Positions 45,309 to 55,600 of a stretch of 64,000 bases of DNA are shown one piece after another (within the stretch, counting starts at the first letter, position 1; every line of letters starts with the position of its first letter). A program made the position numbers and the translations under genes. Source of the stretch: Acetatifactor muris (GTDB lineage Bacteria > Bacillota > Clostridia > Lachnospirales > Lachnospiraceae); NCBI RefSeq assembly GCF_024623325.1, contig NZ_JANJZD010000003.1, forward strand, positions 62,001 through 126,000, written 5' to 3'. The notes under the pieces were generated by a model that saw only the letters and a program-made list of their open reading frames with translations, ran no database searches and was not told the origin of the DNA.

Positions 45309-47507
45309 ATGGAAAACATCTTGCAGACGGCCGACAGGCTCTTCCAAAACCGTTATATTATTTCTATTAAAAAGGCTTTTACCATCACGCTCCCAGTAAT
45401 CATCCTGGGCTCGATAGCATCGCTGATCAATAATATTCCCATTAACATAGTGCAGATGGGTCTGTCCACCCCGGTTGGACAGGTGATTCGGGCTGTAAAT
45501 AGCGCAATCTGGCTGGGCAGCACAGCCGTTATGGCGATTCTGATTGCATGGACTTTGGGCTATTATCTCGGTAATACCTATAAACTTAACGGTACGCTCT
45601 CGGCCCTCACAAGTGTATCCGCCTATCTGGCCATTTGCGTCACAACCTCGGATGGCGGCATCTCGCTGGGCCAATTGGGATCCGGTGGGCTTTTCGGAGC
45701 TATTTTAATCGCGATTCTGGCCACCGAGCTGTACCATGCATTTTCCAATCTTAAAATCAATATTTCGGAGGATACGGCGGAGGAGGTGCGGCAAATGTTT
45801 GCAGCGCTTCTCCCCGTCATGCTGTCCGTTTTCTGCATTGCCCTCACAAACGGCATCCTGTTGATGACCTCCGGCAAAGGGGTTGACGAATGGATTTATA
45901 CTGCCCTGTCCCTTCTTTTTTCAGCGGCCGATGGAGGCGGACTTGCCGGTACCTTGTTTCTGGTATTTGGCATCCATATCTTCTGGTTCTTCGGTATTCA
46001 TGGCGGAAATGTGATGGATAGCATCATGGTCAGTGCTTTCGGCGAGAATCTCATTCGTAATACCGACCTGTATGCTCTGGATCACAATGCCTTTGACGAG
46101 CATCTTGCCATTATCAGCAAGGGCTTTCTGGATACTTTTGTATTTATGGGAGGAGCGGGTACATCGCTGTGCATTATTATCGCGGTGTTCATTATTGCCA
46201 GAAGCCGGTATATGCGCAGCATCGCCAAAATGGGCGGTGTATTCGCACTCTTCAACATGAATGAAATTGTGTTGTTCGGCTTTCCCATAATCCTGAACCC
46301 TATTCTGCTGATCCCTTTTCTGCTCACGCCGCTCACGATAACGCTCATTTCGTGGAGTGCAATGTCTCTGGGTCTGGCTGCCCGGGTTGTAACGGAAGTG
46401 CATTGGGCAATGCCGCCTTTGATCAGCGGATATCTGGCAACCGGCGGGCACCTGTCGGGCAGCATCCTCCAGATGATCAATATTATTGCAGGCATCCTGA
46501 TTTATCTGCCATTTATTCGTCTGATGGACAGACGGGCAGTGCAAAAGGAATCCCTGAAGGACAACAATACGGCTCTGTTAAAAAATACACTGAATACGGT
46601 GGTTGAGAAAGTCCATAGCTCCACGGGTGAAATCAATGGGGAGATCACGGATTTTTCAATCGTCCTGGAAAGCGTCGTCAGAGATTTGAATGTGCTCTCT
46701 GCTCAGATGCAACAACAGATGCAAGTGATGCATACCTGTGACGAATATATGCGGACCATTGATACCTCGGTGGGCAACACAGATACCAGTATAAAAGCCG
46801 TCCTGCAGAATATGGAAAAAACAAACACGCTATCCACGACAGGCGCACAGAACCTGCAGCAAACGATGCAGGAGATGGAGGAAGCTTTCTTCTCCACACA
46901 AAAAACAAATGAACTGGCCAGCCAGCTTAATCTGCGCTGTGAGCAGATTGAGGGAATGTTGAAAAGCATTGAGGACATATCCGTGCAGACGACTACTCTT
47001 TCACGCAGTGCCTCCATTGAAGCGACGCACGCCGATGTTCATGGCAAAGAGTTTTCCGTGGCAGCCGCCAATATAAAAGATTTGTCAGAAGCAACAGCGA
47101 AGGCCGTTTCCGATATTGAGGGTTTGTTACAGGGGATGAAAGCGGATACATCTGATATGATTGAGCGATCTGAAGTCAGTTTCAAGCGGGTAGAAACCGG
47201 ACTGCAGCAGGTGATTGACGCCAACCGGCTGTTCGGTGAAATTGTACAGAATATTCACAATATTCAAGTACAGTGTCATACGGTTCTTAAATACAACGGC
47301 GAGGTGATCGATGAATTGCAGCAAATCAATGAACAAATCCAGACGACCAGCCATTTCTTTGAAGAAACGGCATCCCATACGTCTAAGGTAGCTGCACAGG
47401 TTCGCAATAGGTCGGATGAGTCCAAAGAAATGGCGCATAAGCTGCGGAAGCTGAATGTGGAAACAAGCCTTATGACAGTGAATGCGCTTGAGAACCTTGA
47501 AAGTTAG
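45309..47507 (+). CDS. PTS EIIC (lactose/cellobiose type) fused to a chemoreceptor-like signalling domain
   Basis: 732 residues, one uninterrupted frame, start fixed by AGGAGG. Residues 1-410 are a complete EIIC membrane domain: ITLPVIILGSIASLI, the GIHG motif (229-232, His231), and NMNEIVLFGFPIILNPILL with Glu319, matching the substrate-binding residues of ChbC-type EIIC. Residues 415-732 are soluble heptad-rich helices with a hairpin SASIEATHADVHGKEF...IKDLSEATAKAV (568-600) that resembles the tip of methyl-accepting chemotaxis proteins (IEAARAGEAGRGF...VRKLAE). No EIIA/EIIB domain or PTS genes are adjacent. Best read as a sugar-sensing receptor rather than a plain transporter. Confidence 0.85.
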   Translation: MENILQTADRLFQNRYIISIKKAFTITLPVIILGSIASLINNIPINIVQMGLSTPVGQVIRAVNSAIWLGSTAVMAILIAWTLGYYLGNTYKLNGTLSALTSVSAYLAICVTTSDGGISLGQLGSGGLFGAILIAILATELYHAFSNLKINISEDTAEEVRQMFAALLPVMLSVFCIALTNGILLMTSGKGVDEWIYTALSLLFSAADGGGLAGTLFLVFGIHIFWFFGIHGGNVMDSIMVSAFGENLIRNTDLYALDHNAFDEHLAIISKGFLDTFVFMGGAGTSLCIIIAVFIIARSRYMRSIAKMGGVFALFNMNEIVLFGFPIILNPILLIPFLLTPLTITLISWSAMSLGLAARVVTEVHWAMPPLISGYLATGGHLSGSILQMINIIAGILIYLPFIRLMDRRAVQKESLKDNNTALLKNTLNTVVEKVHSSTGEINGEITDFSIVLESVVRDLNVLSAQMQQQMQVMHTCDEYMRTIDTSVGNTDTSIKAVLQNMEKTNTLSTTGAQNLQQTMQEMEEAFFSTQKTNELASQLNLRCEQIEGMLKSIEDISVQTTTLSRSASIEATHADVHGKEFSVAAANIKDLSEATAKAVSDIEGLLQGMKADTSDMIERSEVSFKRVETGLQQVIDANRLFGEIVQNIHNIQVQCHTVLKYNGEVIDELQQINEQIQTTSHFFEETASHTSKVAAQVRNRSDESKEMAHKLRKLNVETSLMTVNALENLES

Positions 47508-47670
47508 GTAATTGCATGTGCTGACAGCTTCTTATTGCCCCACTGGCTGCCGTCCACATGGCGAAGCCTGGCGCAGATCAGCATAAGGTCGGCGCCGCCG
47601 TCACTACCCGTGTGTGACGGCGGCTCTCCCGATTGAGCCGTTCAATGACATTGTTGGTGTGGATACGGGT
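47504..47670 (-). pseudogene. IS256-family transposase C-terminal remnant
   Basis: On the minus strand one frame reads TRIHTNNVIERLNRESRRHT, the end region of mutator-type IS256 transposases. A frameshift then gives DLMLICARLRHVDGSQWGNK, the typical last segment. An upstream TGA (just past 47670) and the frameshift show it is dead. It touches the stop codon of the EIIC-receptor gene. Confidence 0.75.
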
Positions 47671-47700
47671 TCAGATCTTTTCTTTCTGATGCCGACGCAT

Positions 47701-48603
47701 TCACTCCCCGGCAGCCCGGATCAGCCCGGCCTGTCTTTCAAATTCCTCCACACTGTTCACGCGGGCCGCCAATTTAAGCCACTTCCGCAGAATATCCTGA
47801 TCCTTCTGTTCCCGAAGCCGCTTCTCCAGATCCTCTGAGACCAATCCAATCTCCTCCAGGAGAGCCATGACAGCTTCCGCTTTTCCTTCTGCTTTTCCTT
47901 CTTCTTTTCCTTCTGCCCTTCCCTCATCCCGAATACGTTTTTCCACTTCAAATGCTTTCATATATGCCAGCCCCACTTCCCTGTCTGCTTTTACTTCCGT
48001 CACTATCTCATGCAGCCTTGCCAGCCCTGCGGTCTGTGCGTTCTCTCCCGTGGAATGCTCCATATACCGAGCCAGCTGCCGCAGCCTCTCCGGCGGCTTC
48101 CCTTCCGTTCCCCCGGTATACAAAAAAATCGTCCTGGCTCCATCCTCATAGGACAGGGCCGGTTCCTCCATACAGCCGTTCTTTATAGTATAGACCATTC
48201 TCTTTAGTCCAAAAGGATCATATGTGGTGATAAAGATCACCACCACATTCCGCAGCGCCTTGTAGTCTTCCCCTGCCGCCAGGTTCCCTGCATCTATCTT
48301 CGAATGATAAAACCTTACCCTGCGGGGCAGCGCCGCCACATCTCCGGCTCCGCCGTTGCTGTCCGGCTCCATATCAAAAATCTCCCCGTCCTCCTCGTCC
48401 AGGTACAAGTCCAGCCGCACTCCATGGCCCTGCGGATCCTCTCCGTACCAAGTCTTCTGGGACACCACCGTGAGATGCCGGACCCTGCGCTGCAGGATAC
48501 ACTCCAGGATAAAACGGGACGCTTCCTCCCCATAGGTTTTGTGGGATGCCAGGCTGTGCGCCAGGAAATCGTCCACCAGGTTCATTTCTGCCAAAGGCTT
48601 CAT
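47701..48603 (-). CDS. Rpn-family PD-(D/E)XK nuclease / transposase-like protein
   Basis: 300 residues. The N-terminal half has the Rpn/PF12784 pattern: VVSQKTWYG, then a GVRLDLYLDEEDGEIFDME stretch with the Asp and Glu of the nuclease site. The C-terminal half is helical with an EGK repeat (residues 226-242). Relatives (RpnA etc.) are nucleases that promote recombination and are sometimes called transposases. It lies beside an IS256 remnant, which fits a mobile region. Single gene with its own promoter. Confidence 0.85.
   Translation of the reverse strand: MKPLAEMNLVDDFLAHSLASHKTYGEEASRFILECILQRRVRHLTVVSQKTWYGEDPQGHGVRLDLYLDEEDGEIFDMEPDSNGGAGDVAALPRRVRFYHSKIDAGNLAAGEDYKALRNVVVIFITTYDPFGLKRMVYTIKNGCMEEPALSYEDGARTIFLYTGGTEGKPPERLRQLARYMEHSTGENAQTAGLARLHEIVTEVKADREVGLAYMKAFEVEKRIRDEGRAEGKEEGKAEGKAEAVMALLEEIGLVSEDLEKRLREQKDQDILRKWLKLAARVNSVEEFERQAGLIRAAGE
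47874..47925. repeat. Short tandem repeat inside the Rpn gene
   Basis: About four imperfect 12-base units of the type CTTTTCCTTCTG, encoding a run of EGK/AEGK units in the protein. Such runs vary in length by slippage. Confidence 0.6.
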
Positions 48604-48761
48604 AGTTCCTCCTCTTCCGGCAGAAAGATGCTGTCTGGCTGCGCCGCAAACTCCTGCCTTGCAATATAATCAGGGTGTCAAAGCATAGAGTTTCTGAATG
48701 AGATTTAGACAAACTGAATTTGATATAACTGTGTTCAAGAAATTTATATGCTTTCACATAT

Positions 48762-48789
48762 AGCATATCAGAATCTCCGCCCTTGTCAA
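48762..48789 (-). promoter_or_regulatory. Promoter of the Rpn-family gene
   Basis: On the minus strand TTGACA, 16 bases, TATGCT. The start point lies near 48755, about 150 bases before the ATG. Nothing else coding was seen in 48604-48921. Confidence 0.6.
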
Positions 48790-48921
48790 GGGGTACTTCA
48801 AAAATAAATACTGGCAAGTCCAACTTATCCGGACTGATCCTTCCGCCCGGAACATGTGTGCCCGCTGTGACAGACTAACGAATTTATACAGGATCAAACT
48901 AAAACCGTTTTGCCCCGTCGA

Positions 48922-49626
48922 TCAGTCAAACAGAATCTCCTCCACCGTCACAAAGGTATACCCCTCCTCCATCAGCTCGTCTATGGCTTTCAGCGCCGCC
49001 GTCACTGACGTGTCATAGTAATCATGCATCAGAATAATGTCGTTTTCTCTGGTCTTGCTGACAATTTTCTCCGTGATCCTCCCCACATTTCGGGAGCTCC
49101 AGTCTAACGGGTCCACCGTCCAGAGCACCGGAAACATGTTCAGCTCCTTCTCGAAGCTCTTGTCCCAGGAACCATAGGGAGGACGCACATACTGCACTTC
49201 CTCCCCGATAATCTCTTTCAGAATCTCATTTGTCTTAATCAGCTCATCCCTGAATTTTTCCCGGTTATTCTTCGTCAGCTGGATATGACTGTATGTATGA
49301 TTGCCGATTAAATGGCCTTCATCAGCCATTCTTTCAATAATATCAGGATGTAATTCCGCATGTTCCCCCGTGACAAAAAAGGTGGCGTGAACACCTCTTT
49401 CCTTCAGTCCGTCCAGCAGTTGCTCTGTATAGCTGGGATGGGGACCGTCATCAAAGGTAATCGCAATCTTCTTCACGTCCTCCGGCTCCAGGTTCTCACC
49501 CTCCTCCACAATATGTACCATCCCGCTGTCCGTTGCCACCGCCGCACTCTGCAGTCCATATAACCCTAAAAAAAGCAGCCCCGCCATCACATCAAACAGC
49601 AGAATTGCCATGGTCGTTTTCTTCAT
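48922..49626 (-). CDS. Membrane-anchored polysaccharide deacetylase
   Basis: 234 residues. An N-terminal hydrophobic segment (5-26) without a clear cleavage site anchors it outside the cell. The NodB domain has FDDGPHPSYT (Asp59/Asp60), metal histidines His110 and His114 in GNHTYSHIQL, RPPYGSWD and LWTVDPLDW. Such enzymes remove N-acetyl groups from peptidoglycan or chitin-type sugars. It lies after the glycan enzymes, but with a 193-base gap, so it may not belong to the same operon. Confidence 0.9.
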   Translation of the reverse strand: MKKTTMAILLFDVMAGLLFLGLYGLQSAAVATDSGMVHIVEEGENLEPEDVKKIAITFDDGPHPSYTEQLLDGLKERGVHATFFVTGEHAELHPDIIERMADEGHLIGNHTYSHIQLTKNNREKFRDELIKTNEILKEIIGEEVQYVRPPYGSWDKSFEKELNMFPVLWTVDPLDWSSRNVGRITEKIVSKTRENDIILMHDYYDTSVTAALKAIDELMEEGYTFVTVEEILFD

Positions 49627-49819
49627 ATCGGACTTCTGCCCCTGTCATTCTCTCAATGCAGTATATGCGCCCAAAGACGCTGCCATTCATCATTCATGAT
49701 CAGGGACAAAATTGCAGCTTCTATCTCATACTTTGTCACCGACTTTTCGTGTTATAATCAGTGTCAGGAACAGAAACCTGTAACTGACCTTTGCAGAGCC
49801 GAAAAGTCACATCAGCCTC

Positions 49820-51493
49820 TCAATGTTGATACTGGCTCATCCTGTCCCGAATCTGTATCTCCCTGTCAAAGGGGGTGTATGCGGTCAGATACAGCGTGGC
49901 GGCGCCGGCCGTCTTCGCCTCGCTGTCCTCCTTGCCCTCGGTAAAATGGTGCTCCCCAAAGCAGGGGCCTGCCACCAGGGCATCTCTGCCGTTTCCCACC
50001 TCTGTGTAACCCTGTTTTACCACGATCACCTCACTGCCGGTCAGCGGCAGGTCCACATACTCATTGGTCAGAAAATCCACACCGGAGAAAGCAAGCTCTA
50101 TTCTCCAGGGTGCTCCCTCCACACCGGAGGTTTTCACCCGCACATCCAGCCCGTTTTTCACCTCTTTCACCCACACATCAATCTGCATGTCAGGCCCCAG
50201 CTTCTTCTCCCTGGAAGCATTGTCCATTTTCCACCAGTCGCTGGTGAGAGGCTTTTCGGCGAACGGCAGGTAATACCAGCCCCGCATGGTCTGGCTCAGG
50301 TGGTACTCCCCCCTGGAAACCCGCTCCATCTGCTGCCCCTGAAAAGCCCGATGTTCACAAAAGCTTCCGGCCACCTTCATCTCCAGCTTCATGCTGCCGT
50401 TGTGGAGATAAAGAAAGTTTGATTTTCCGTTCATCACTGTGTAGGTGAACCGGCCCTGCTGCCCTCTGGCAATGCCGGACTCCTGATAAAATGTCTCAAA
50501 GTCAGGACGGTGATAGCTGCCCGTGAACTCAAAGCTGCGATATTCCGGATGCAGCATGAACCAGATCAGAAAATCGGGAGAATTGATATGTTGCCTGTTC
50601 ACAATCTCAAAAATGGTATTGCACATCTGCAGGAATTCCGGGATGTCATACTTCATTCCCATTTTCAGATATTCTATGTAATAATCTCCGGGGTAAACGA
50701 GTCTGTCCCTGTCAAAACGGGTGGAATTGGCGGTAAAAATACTGTCGTCCGGTTCCCAGTAAGTCAGCATCATCCGCAGATTACGGACGGCGTTGCGCTC
50801 ATAGGAAGAATCCCCCGTTGCCTCCGACAGCAGAATCATGGCATCATTGTTGATCCGATTATAATTTCCCGCAGACTTCTCCGCAAATTCCCCATCCTCA
50901 TTGCAATCAATGCCCTCATTCAGATAAGCGAAGGCTGCTTCTTCCATCTCCTCACAGTCAAACAGCCTGCTGCAGCTCATCAGAATGGACGCAATGGCCC
51001 AGCGATGGTTCGGCGTATGGAAGCCCCCCTGTAAAAGGCCGTATGCCCCCCGGCGCACAATGGATTCCACCTTCTCCAGAATCCCGCTCTCCTCCACAGT
51101 CAGTTCCGCTCCCACAGTTCTCTCCTGTCTGCCCTTCAGATACTGGTACACGGGCAGCAGCTTCTTGATGCAGAAAGCTGTGTCGGGAGCAGAAAAGAAA
51201 TTACAGGTAATATAGTCAAACAGGCCGTTCTCATGCTGTACCCCGGACACATAGTCCAGCCCTGTCATAATGCTCTCAAACACTCTCCCGTTCCGATAAA
51301 AACGAGTATCTTCATTACAGTAAACCGCCACCATACTGGCAATCCGGTAAATGGCAAATTTCGCCTGGACAATTCCCGTGGGATCTGCAAAGCCTCCATA
51401 CCTTGGACTCTCTCTGTCCGAAATCTGCATCTGCAGAGATTTCACCACCCTGTCCTGGGTATCCGCAACCATTTTCTGATAATGCTTCTCCAT
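49820..51493 (-). CDS. Unrecognised enzyme, helical toroid plus beta domain; possible polysaccharide lyase
   Basis: 557 residues, no signal peptide. Residues 1-330 are helical with repeated aromatic helices like an alpha/alpha toroid; conserved-looking polar motifs are GFHTPNHRWAIAS (about 163-175) and GNYNRINNDAMILL (about 209-222). Residues 340-557 are beta-rich, ending YLTAYTPFDREIQIRD. The layout recalls heparinase-like polysaccharide lyases and related families, but I cannot name one. AGGAGGAATAT precedes the ATG. It follows the ROK kinase gene and would be the only candidate in the locus to create the substrate of the GH105 domain. Confidence 0.6.
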   Translation of the reverse strand: MEKHYQKMVADTQDRVVKSLQMQISDRESPRYGGFADPTGIVQAKFAIYRIASMVAVYCNEDTRFYRNGRVFESIMTGLDYVSGVQHENGLFDYITCNFFSAPDTAFCIKKLLPVYQYLKGRQERTVGAELTVEESGILEKVESIVRRGAYGLLQGGFHTPNHRWAIASILMSCSRLFDCEEMEEAAFAYLNEGIDCNEDGEFAEKSAGNYNRINNDAMILLSEATGDSSYERNAVRNLRMMLTYWEPDDSIFTANSTRFDRDRLVYPGDYYIEYLKMGMKYDIPEFLQMCNTIFEIVNRQHINSPDFLIWFMLHPEYRSFEFTGSYHRPDFETFYQESGIARGQQGRFTYTVMNGKSNFLYLHNGSMKLEMKVAGSFCEHRAFQGQQMERVSRGEYHLSQTMRGWYYLPFAEKPLTSDWWKMDNASREKKLGPDMQIDVWVKEVKNGLDVRVKTSGVEGAPWRIELAFSGVDFLTNEYVDLPLTGSEVIVVKQGYTEVGNGRDALVAGPCFGEHHFTEGKEDSEAKTAGAATLYLTAYTPFDREIQIRDRMSQYQH

Positions 51494-51542
51494 ATATTCC
51501 TCCTGCCGTTTTCATTCCGTCACATATCGTCCAGCCGTACTG

Positions 51543-52523
51543 TCAGGGTACAGTTTCCAGCTGTACAGATCCGTTTTCGCAGAGCCTCAGCTTTGCAGCC
51601 CCGATAATCCCCGCGTCGTTATCCAGTCTCGCCGCGGTCAGAACCGTATTCTCCGCGGAATCCCTGGAATAAATCTTCCCGCTGACCCGCTCCTGCAGCA
51701 GCGGTATCAGGATATCTCCCGACCTGCTGACACCGCCTCCGATACACAGCACTTCCGGCTGTAATATATTGATGAGATTGGCCAGGCCTTCACTCAGGTA
51801 TTCCGCATATTTCCTTACTACTTTTATCGCCGTTTTATCCCCCTGTCTGTATGCGTCAAATACAAGCCTGGCATTCATATCTCCCTGGTTCTGACGACAC
51901 AGCTCCCAGAGAAGGCTCTTCCGCTTTTTGTCCATGGCTTTCCGGGCCCGGGCAATCAGCGCCTCGGCGGAAGCATAGGCCTCCAGACATCCCCTCCTGC
52001 CGCAGTTACAGGGAATCCCATTATAGCGGATCGTCATATGGCCCAGTTCTCCGGCGGCGTAATTGACACCCCGCAGAATCTTTCCATCCTGAATGATGCC
52101 TCCGCCCACACCTGTCCCCAGTGTCACCATGAGAAAGGACTCCGGCTTTTTGTCAAGTACAAGATATTCCCCCCAGGCCGCCGCGTTGGCGTCATTCTCG
52201 AAATATATTTTTTTGGATGTCTGCCTCTGCAAAAGCTCCCTGAGATTTCCCTGGCAGAAGGGCAGGTTATTGGCATACTCTATCCTTCCTGTCCTGCCGT
52301 TTGCCGTTCCCGGCACTCCTACACCGATGGTGTGAATTCCGGAGGAATTCACATTGTTCTCGGCCATAAGCTCTCTCACCAGCCTCAGCAAAACCTCCGC
52401 CAGGGCCACAGCCGTCCAGTTTCTGTCCGTGACAATACTTTTTCCCGCCATAAGCCTGCATTGGTCATCCACCAGTCCGGCGGTAATGCCGGTACCTCCC
52501 ACATCAATTCCGATATCATACAT
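51543..52523 (-). CDS. ROK family sugar kinase
   Basis: 326 residues. The phosphate loop IDVGGTGITAGLV, the sugar-binding ENDANAAAWGEY and the zinc motif CNCGRRGCLEA are intact, and there is no DNA-binding domain, so it is a kinase rather than a repressor. Glucose, mannose or N-acetylmannosamine are common substrates; mannose released by the adjacent GH38 would fit. GGGGTGG precedes the ATG. Confidence 0.88.
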   Translation of the reverse strand: MYDIGIDVGGTGITAGLVDDQCRLMAGKSIVTDRNWTAVALAEVLLRLVRELMAENNVNSSGIHTIGVGVPGTANGRTGRIEYANNLPFCQGNLRELLQRQTSKKIYFENDANAAAWGEYLVLDKKPESFLMVTLGTGVGGGIIQDGKILRGVNYAAGELGHMTIRYNGIPCNCGRRGCLEAYASAEALIARARKAMDKKRKSLLWELCRQNQGDMNARLVFDAYRQGDKTAIKVVRKYAEYLSEGLANLINILQPEVLCIGGGVSRSGDILIPLLQERVSGKIYSRDSAENTVLTAARLDNDAGIIGAAKLRLCENGSVQLETVP

Positions 52524-52632
52524 AAATTTCCACCCCCTGTGCCCGCCCGGGTATTCACATTTTCAGTCATTTCAATGCTGTCGACATATAAATCTGTGAG
52601 CGGAATCCCCCGTCTCCGGTCGGACCTTTGAC

Positions 52633-55600
52633 TCAATCTGATACTTCAAGCAGCAGTGTCCTGATTTCAAAGGATCGGAACCGCAGCCGCAGTCTGCCAT
52701 CCTCAGGTGTCAGTTCCTCCCCTGCCTCCTCCAGCATGTTGCAGGCAAAGACCCGCTTCACCTGGTCCGGAACAGTGAGCATGGTCTCCCCGGCACAGCC
52801 CTTTGCCTCATAGAGTCGGAGCACCACGCCGTTCTTCCGGTCAAAGGCCGGCTTACAGGTCTCCAGAATCACATGGCCGCCCTCCAGCCGGAAGAAAGAG
52901 GTCTCTTCTTCCACGGAAGCCATACCGACAATATCTCCAATATCTCCCGGCCTCACTGTCCCGCCGAATTCCGAGGCTGTGACCTCCACATTGCACTCAT
53001 AGGCTTCCTCCGTCACCCTGCCGGATACGAAAGGACCGTAAAAGGGCAGGATAGAATACGTAAAACGCTGTACTCCTCTGTCCGCTGTCATATCGGGCAT
53101 CACAGGGGCCCGAAGCAATGTCAGGGAAAGCCTGCTGTCCCGGGCCGACAAACCGTATTTGCAGTCGTTTAACAGGGCAAATCCATTCTCCCCATCCGTC
53201 AGCACCGCATATTTGTGCTGGCAGGTCTCGTACAGATCCCGCTCGTACTGCCTGGACTTATGGGTGGGCCGCCGGATATAGCCAAACTGGATCTCCTGAA
53301 GCACCTCCTTTGTGTAGACCGTGGTGGGAAAATCTGCCTTCAGGATCCTGTGCCGCTCCTGCCAGTCGATCTCCGTCTCAAAATCAATCCGGGCAGAATC
53401 CTTCCGAAACCGGATTCTCTGCTCTGCGGTGAAGTATCTCTCCTGCCGCTTTACCACCGCCGTCACACTGCCGTCCGGATACGCTTCTATCCGCACGGTG
53501 CAGCTGTCCGAAAGCGCCTCCGGTGCCTGTTCGTACATCTGTCCCAGCTCCCAGGCATCATAGTCCACATTCACGTCACGGTACAGCTTCCACTGGTTCA
53601 GGGGTTCCTGCGCATATTCATATCCCCCCGCCCGGGATATCAGGCTGGTAATCCGCCCCTGTCTGTCCAGCCGGGCACGATAAAAATCGTTTTCGAAGAC
53701 GACCTCTTCCGACATCCAATGCTCTGCTGCTTTCACACAGCCGCCGGGTCCTCCCTGCAAGCTGTCCTCCCGCAGCCTCACATATCCGCAGGCCGGAAGC
53801 CTTAAGCCCCCGAAACGTCTCTCCCAGCTCAGAGAATTGAACAGCGCTCTTCCTCCTGCCAGCCTGCCAAGCAGCGCTTCCGCAAGTTCCCGGCTCTCCC
53901 GCTCCACCTGCTCCAGAGCTTCTGTCGCCTCCCGGTTCACCCGCTCTATGGAGGTTCCCGGCAGAACATCATGGAACTCCTGTACCAGCAGCAGATTCCA
54001 CAGCGATTCCAGCTTTTGGAGGGATGTTTCCTCCTGGTCCCATCCCCCCGCCAGCCGCAGCAGTCCCGCCAGATACTCCGCCTCCCGCAGCGCGTACTCC
54101 GCCCTGCGGACACCTCTCTTAATTCCCGCCTGCGCGGTGTAGGTTCCTCTGTGCCATGCCAGATACAGCTCTCCGTAATAAACATTTCTCACACAAGCCC
54201 CATCCAGTCTGTCAAAAAAGGCTGCCGGGCTCTCCATGGTACACCTGGGGACACCTTCCAGGTCCAGACAGCGCGCCGCCGTCTCCACCATCATCTCCGT
54301 TGGACCGCCTCCTCCGTCCCCATAGCCGAAGGGGAACAGGAAGGTATCTATCTCCTGCTTCTGATTCCTGTCCTTCTCCCAGCGCTCCCGCAGCGCACCG
54401 GAACTGAAAACCGCATTGTTCTTCTTATAAATATGGGACAGAATCCTGGTTCCGTCGATGCCCTCCCACCAGAACACATTGTAGGGAAACTGCTGGCATT
54501 CAGGATCACAGCGCAACAGCTTCTGGGTGGCAAAATAAGGTACTCTGCACCCCTTCATAATCTGGGGCAGCGCACCGGAAAAGCCGAAGGTGTCCGGCAT
54601 CCAGGCCACACGGCTGTCAACGCCGAAGTTCTCCAGGAACCATCGTTTGCCCAGAACAAACTGCCGAATCAGGCTCTCGCCCCCCGGCAGATTGGTATCA
54701 CTCTCCACATACACCGCCCCATCCGGCAGGAACCGGCCCTCTTCGACCTTTTCCTTCACCCGTCTGAAAAGTCCCGGATAATACGCTTTCAGATATTCCA
54801 GAACCGTGGGGCAGCATAACAGAAACTTATAGTCGGGATATCGTTCCATCAGCGCCAGCTGATTGGAGTAGGTCCTGGCCGCCTTCCGCTTTGTCTCCTC
54901 CAGGGGCCAAAGCCAGGCCAGGTCCAGATGCGACTGTCCGAACACCGTAAATTCCGGCATGGTATCCCCATTCCGCTTTTCCAGAAGGGGCCGAAGCAGT
55001 TTCCTTCCCTCCCGGATACTCTCGCTGCGCCCGGGTTCCTCCGCTTCGAAGTCGGCGATACAGGTAAAGCGCTGCAGCGCTTCTCCAATCTTCACAGTGC
55101 GCAGCTCACTGTCCGGCAGCACCTTCCACAGCTCATACAACGTATGATAATCCGCGTAAGCAGCGAACATCTCTGCATTATGAATTCCAAAATGACTGCT
55201 CTCCACTTTGCACTGACATGCAGGCGGCTCCGGCACCGGCTCATCTCCTCTCCTGCAGATCCCTGCGCCTTCCTGTCTGACCCCATGGCCCGCATAGCAC
55301 TCCGCATAAATCTCAAAATGCTCTCCGGGAACGGCCCGGGCTGTCAGCTCCACCATGGAATGTCTGCTGTCAATAGAGCCTGCCTCTCTGCCGTTTACAT
55401 ACACCAGCATCTCCGGTCCCGGTCCCAGATGCAGCAGAATGCGCTCTCCCACCGCTGCTTCCGGCATTGTCACACAGGCCCGGAACCATCCGTACTCCCA
55501 TTTTCTTCCCCACGCTCTTCCCCTGGGAAAAGGCCGGAACTCCCGGCTCATTGCCTGTTCCAGAGACAGCTGCTCCATGGTGACAAATCCGGAAAGCGCT

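Noticed and set aside
45309..47507. Possibility that the EIIC-receptor fusion is two genes joined by error
   Set aside because: The frame is continuous with no internal RBS/start at the junction (about residue 415) and the linker is a smooth helix; kept as a real fusion, though resequencing was not possible.
47874..47925. Regular short repeats resembling a repeat array
   Set aside because: 12-base units without spacers, inside a coding frame; not CRISPR.
48374..48823. 149-codon minus-strand ORF covering the Rpn promoter and gene start
   Set aside because: Its first part spans the promoter and the rest is an alternative frame of the Rpn gene.
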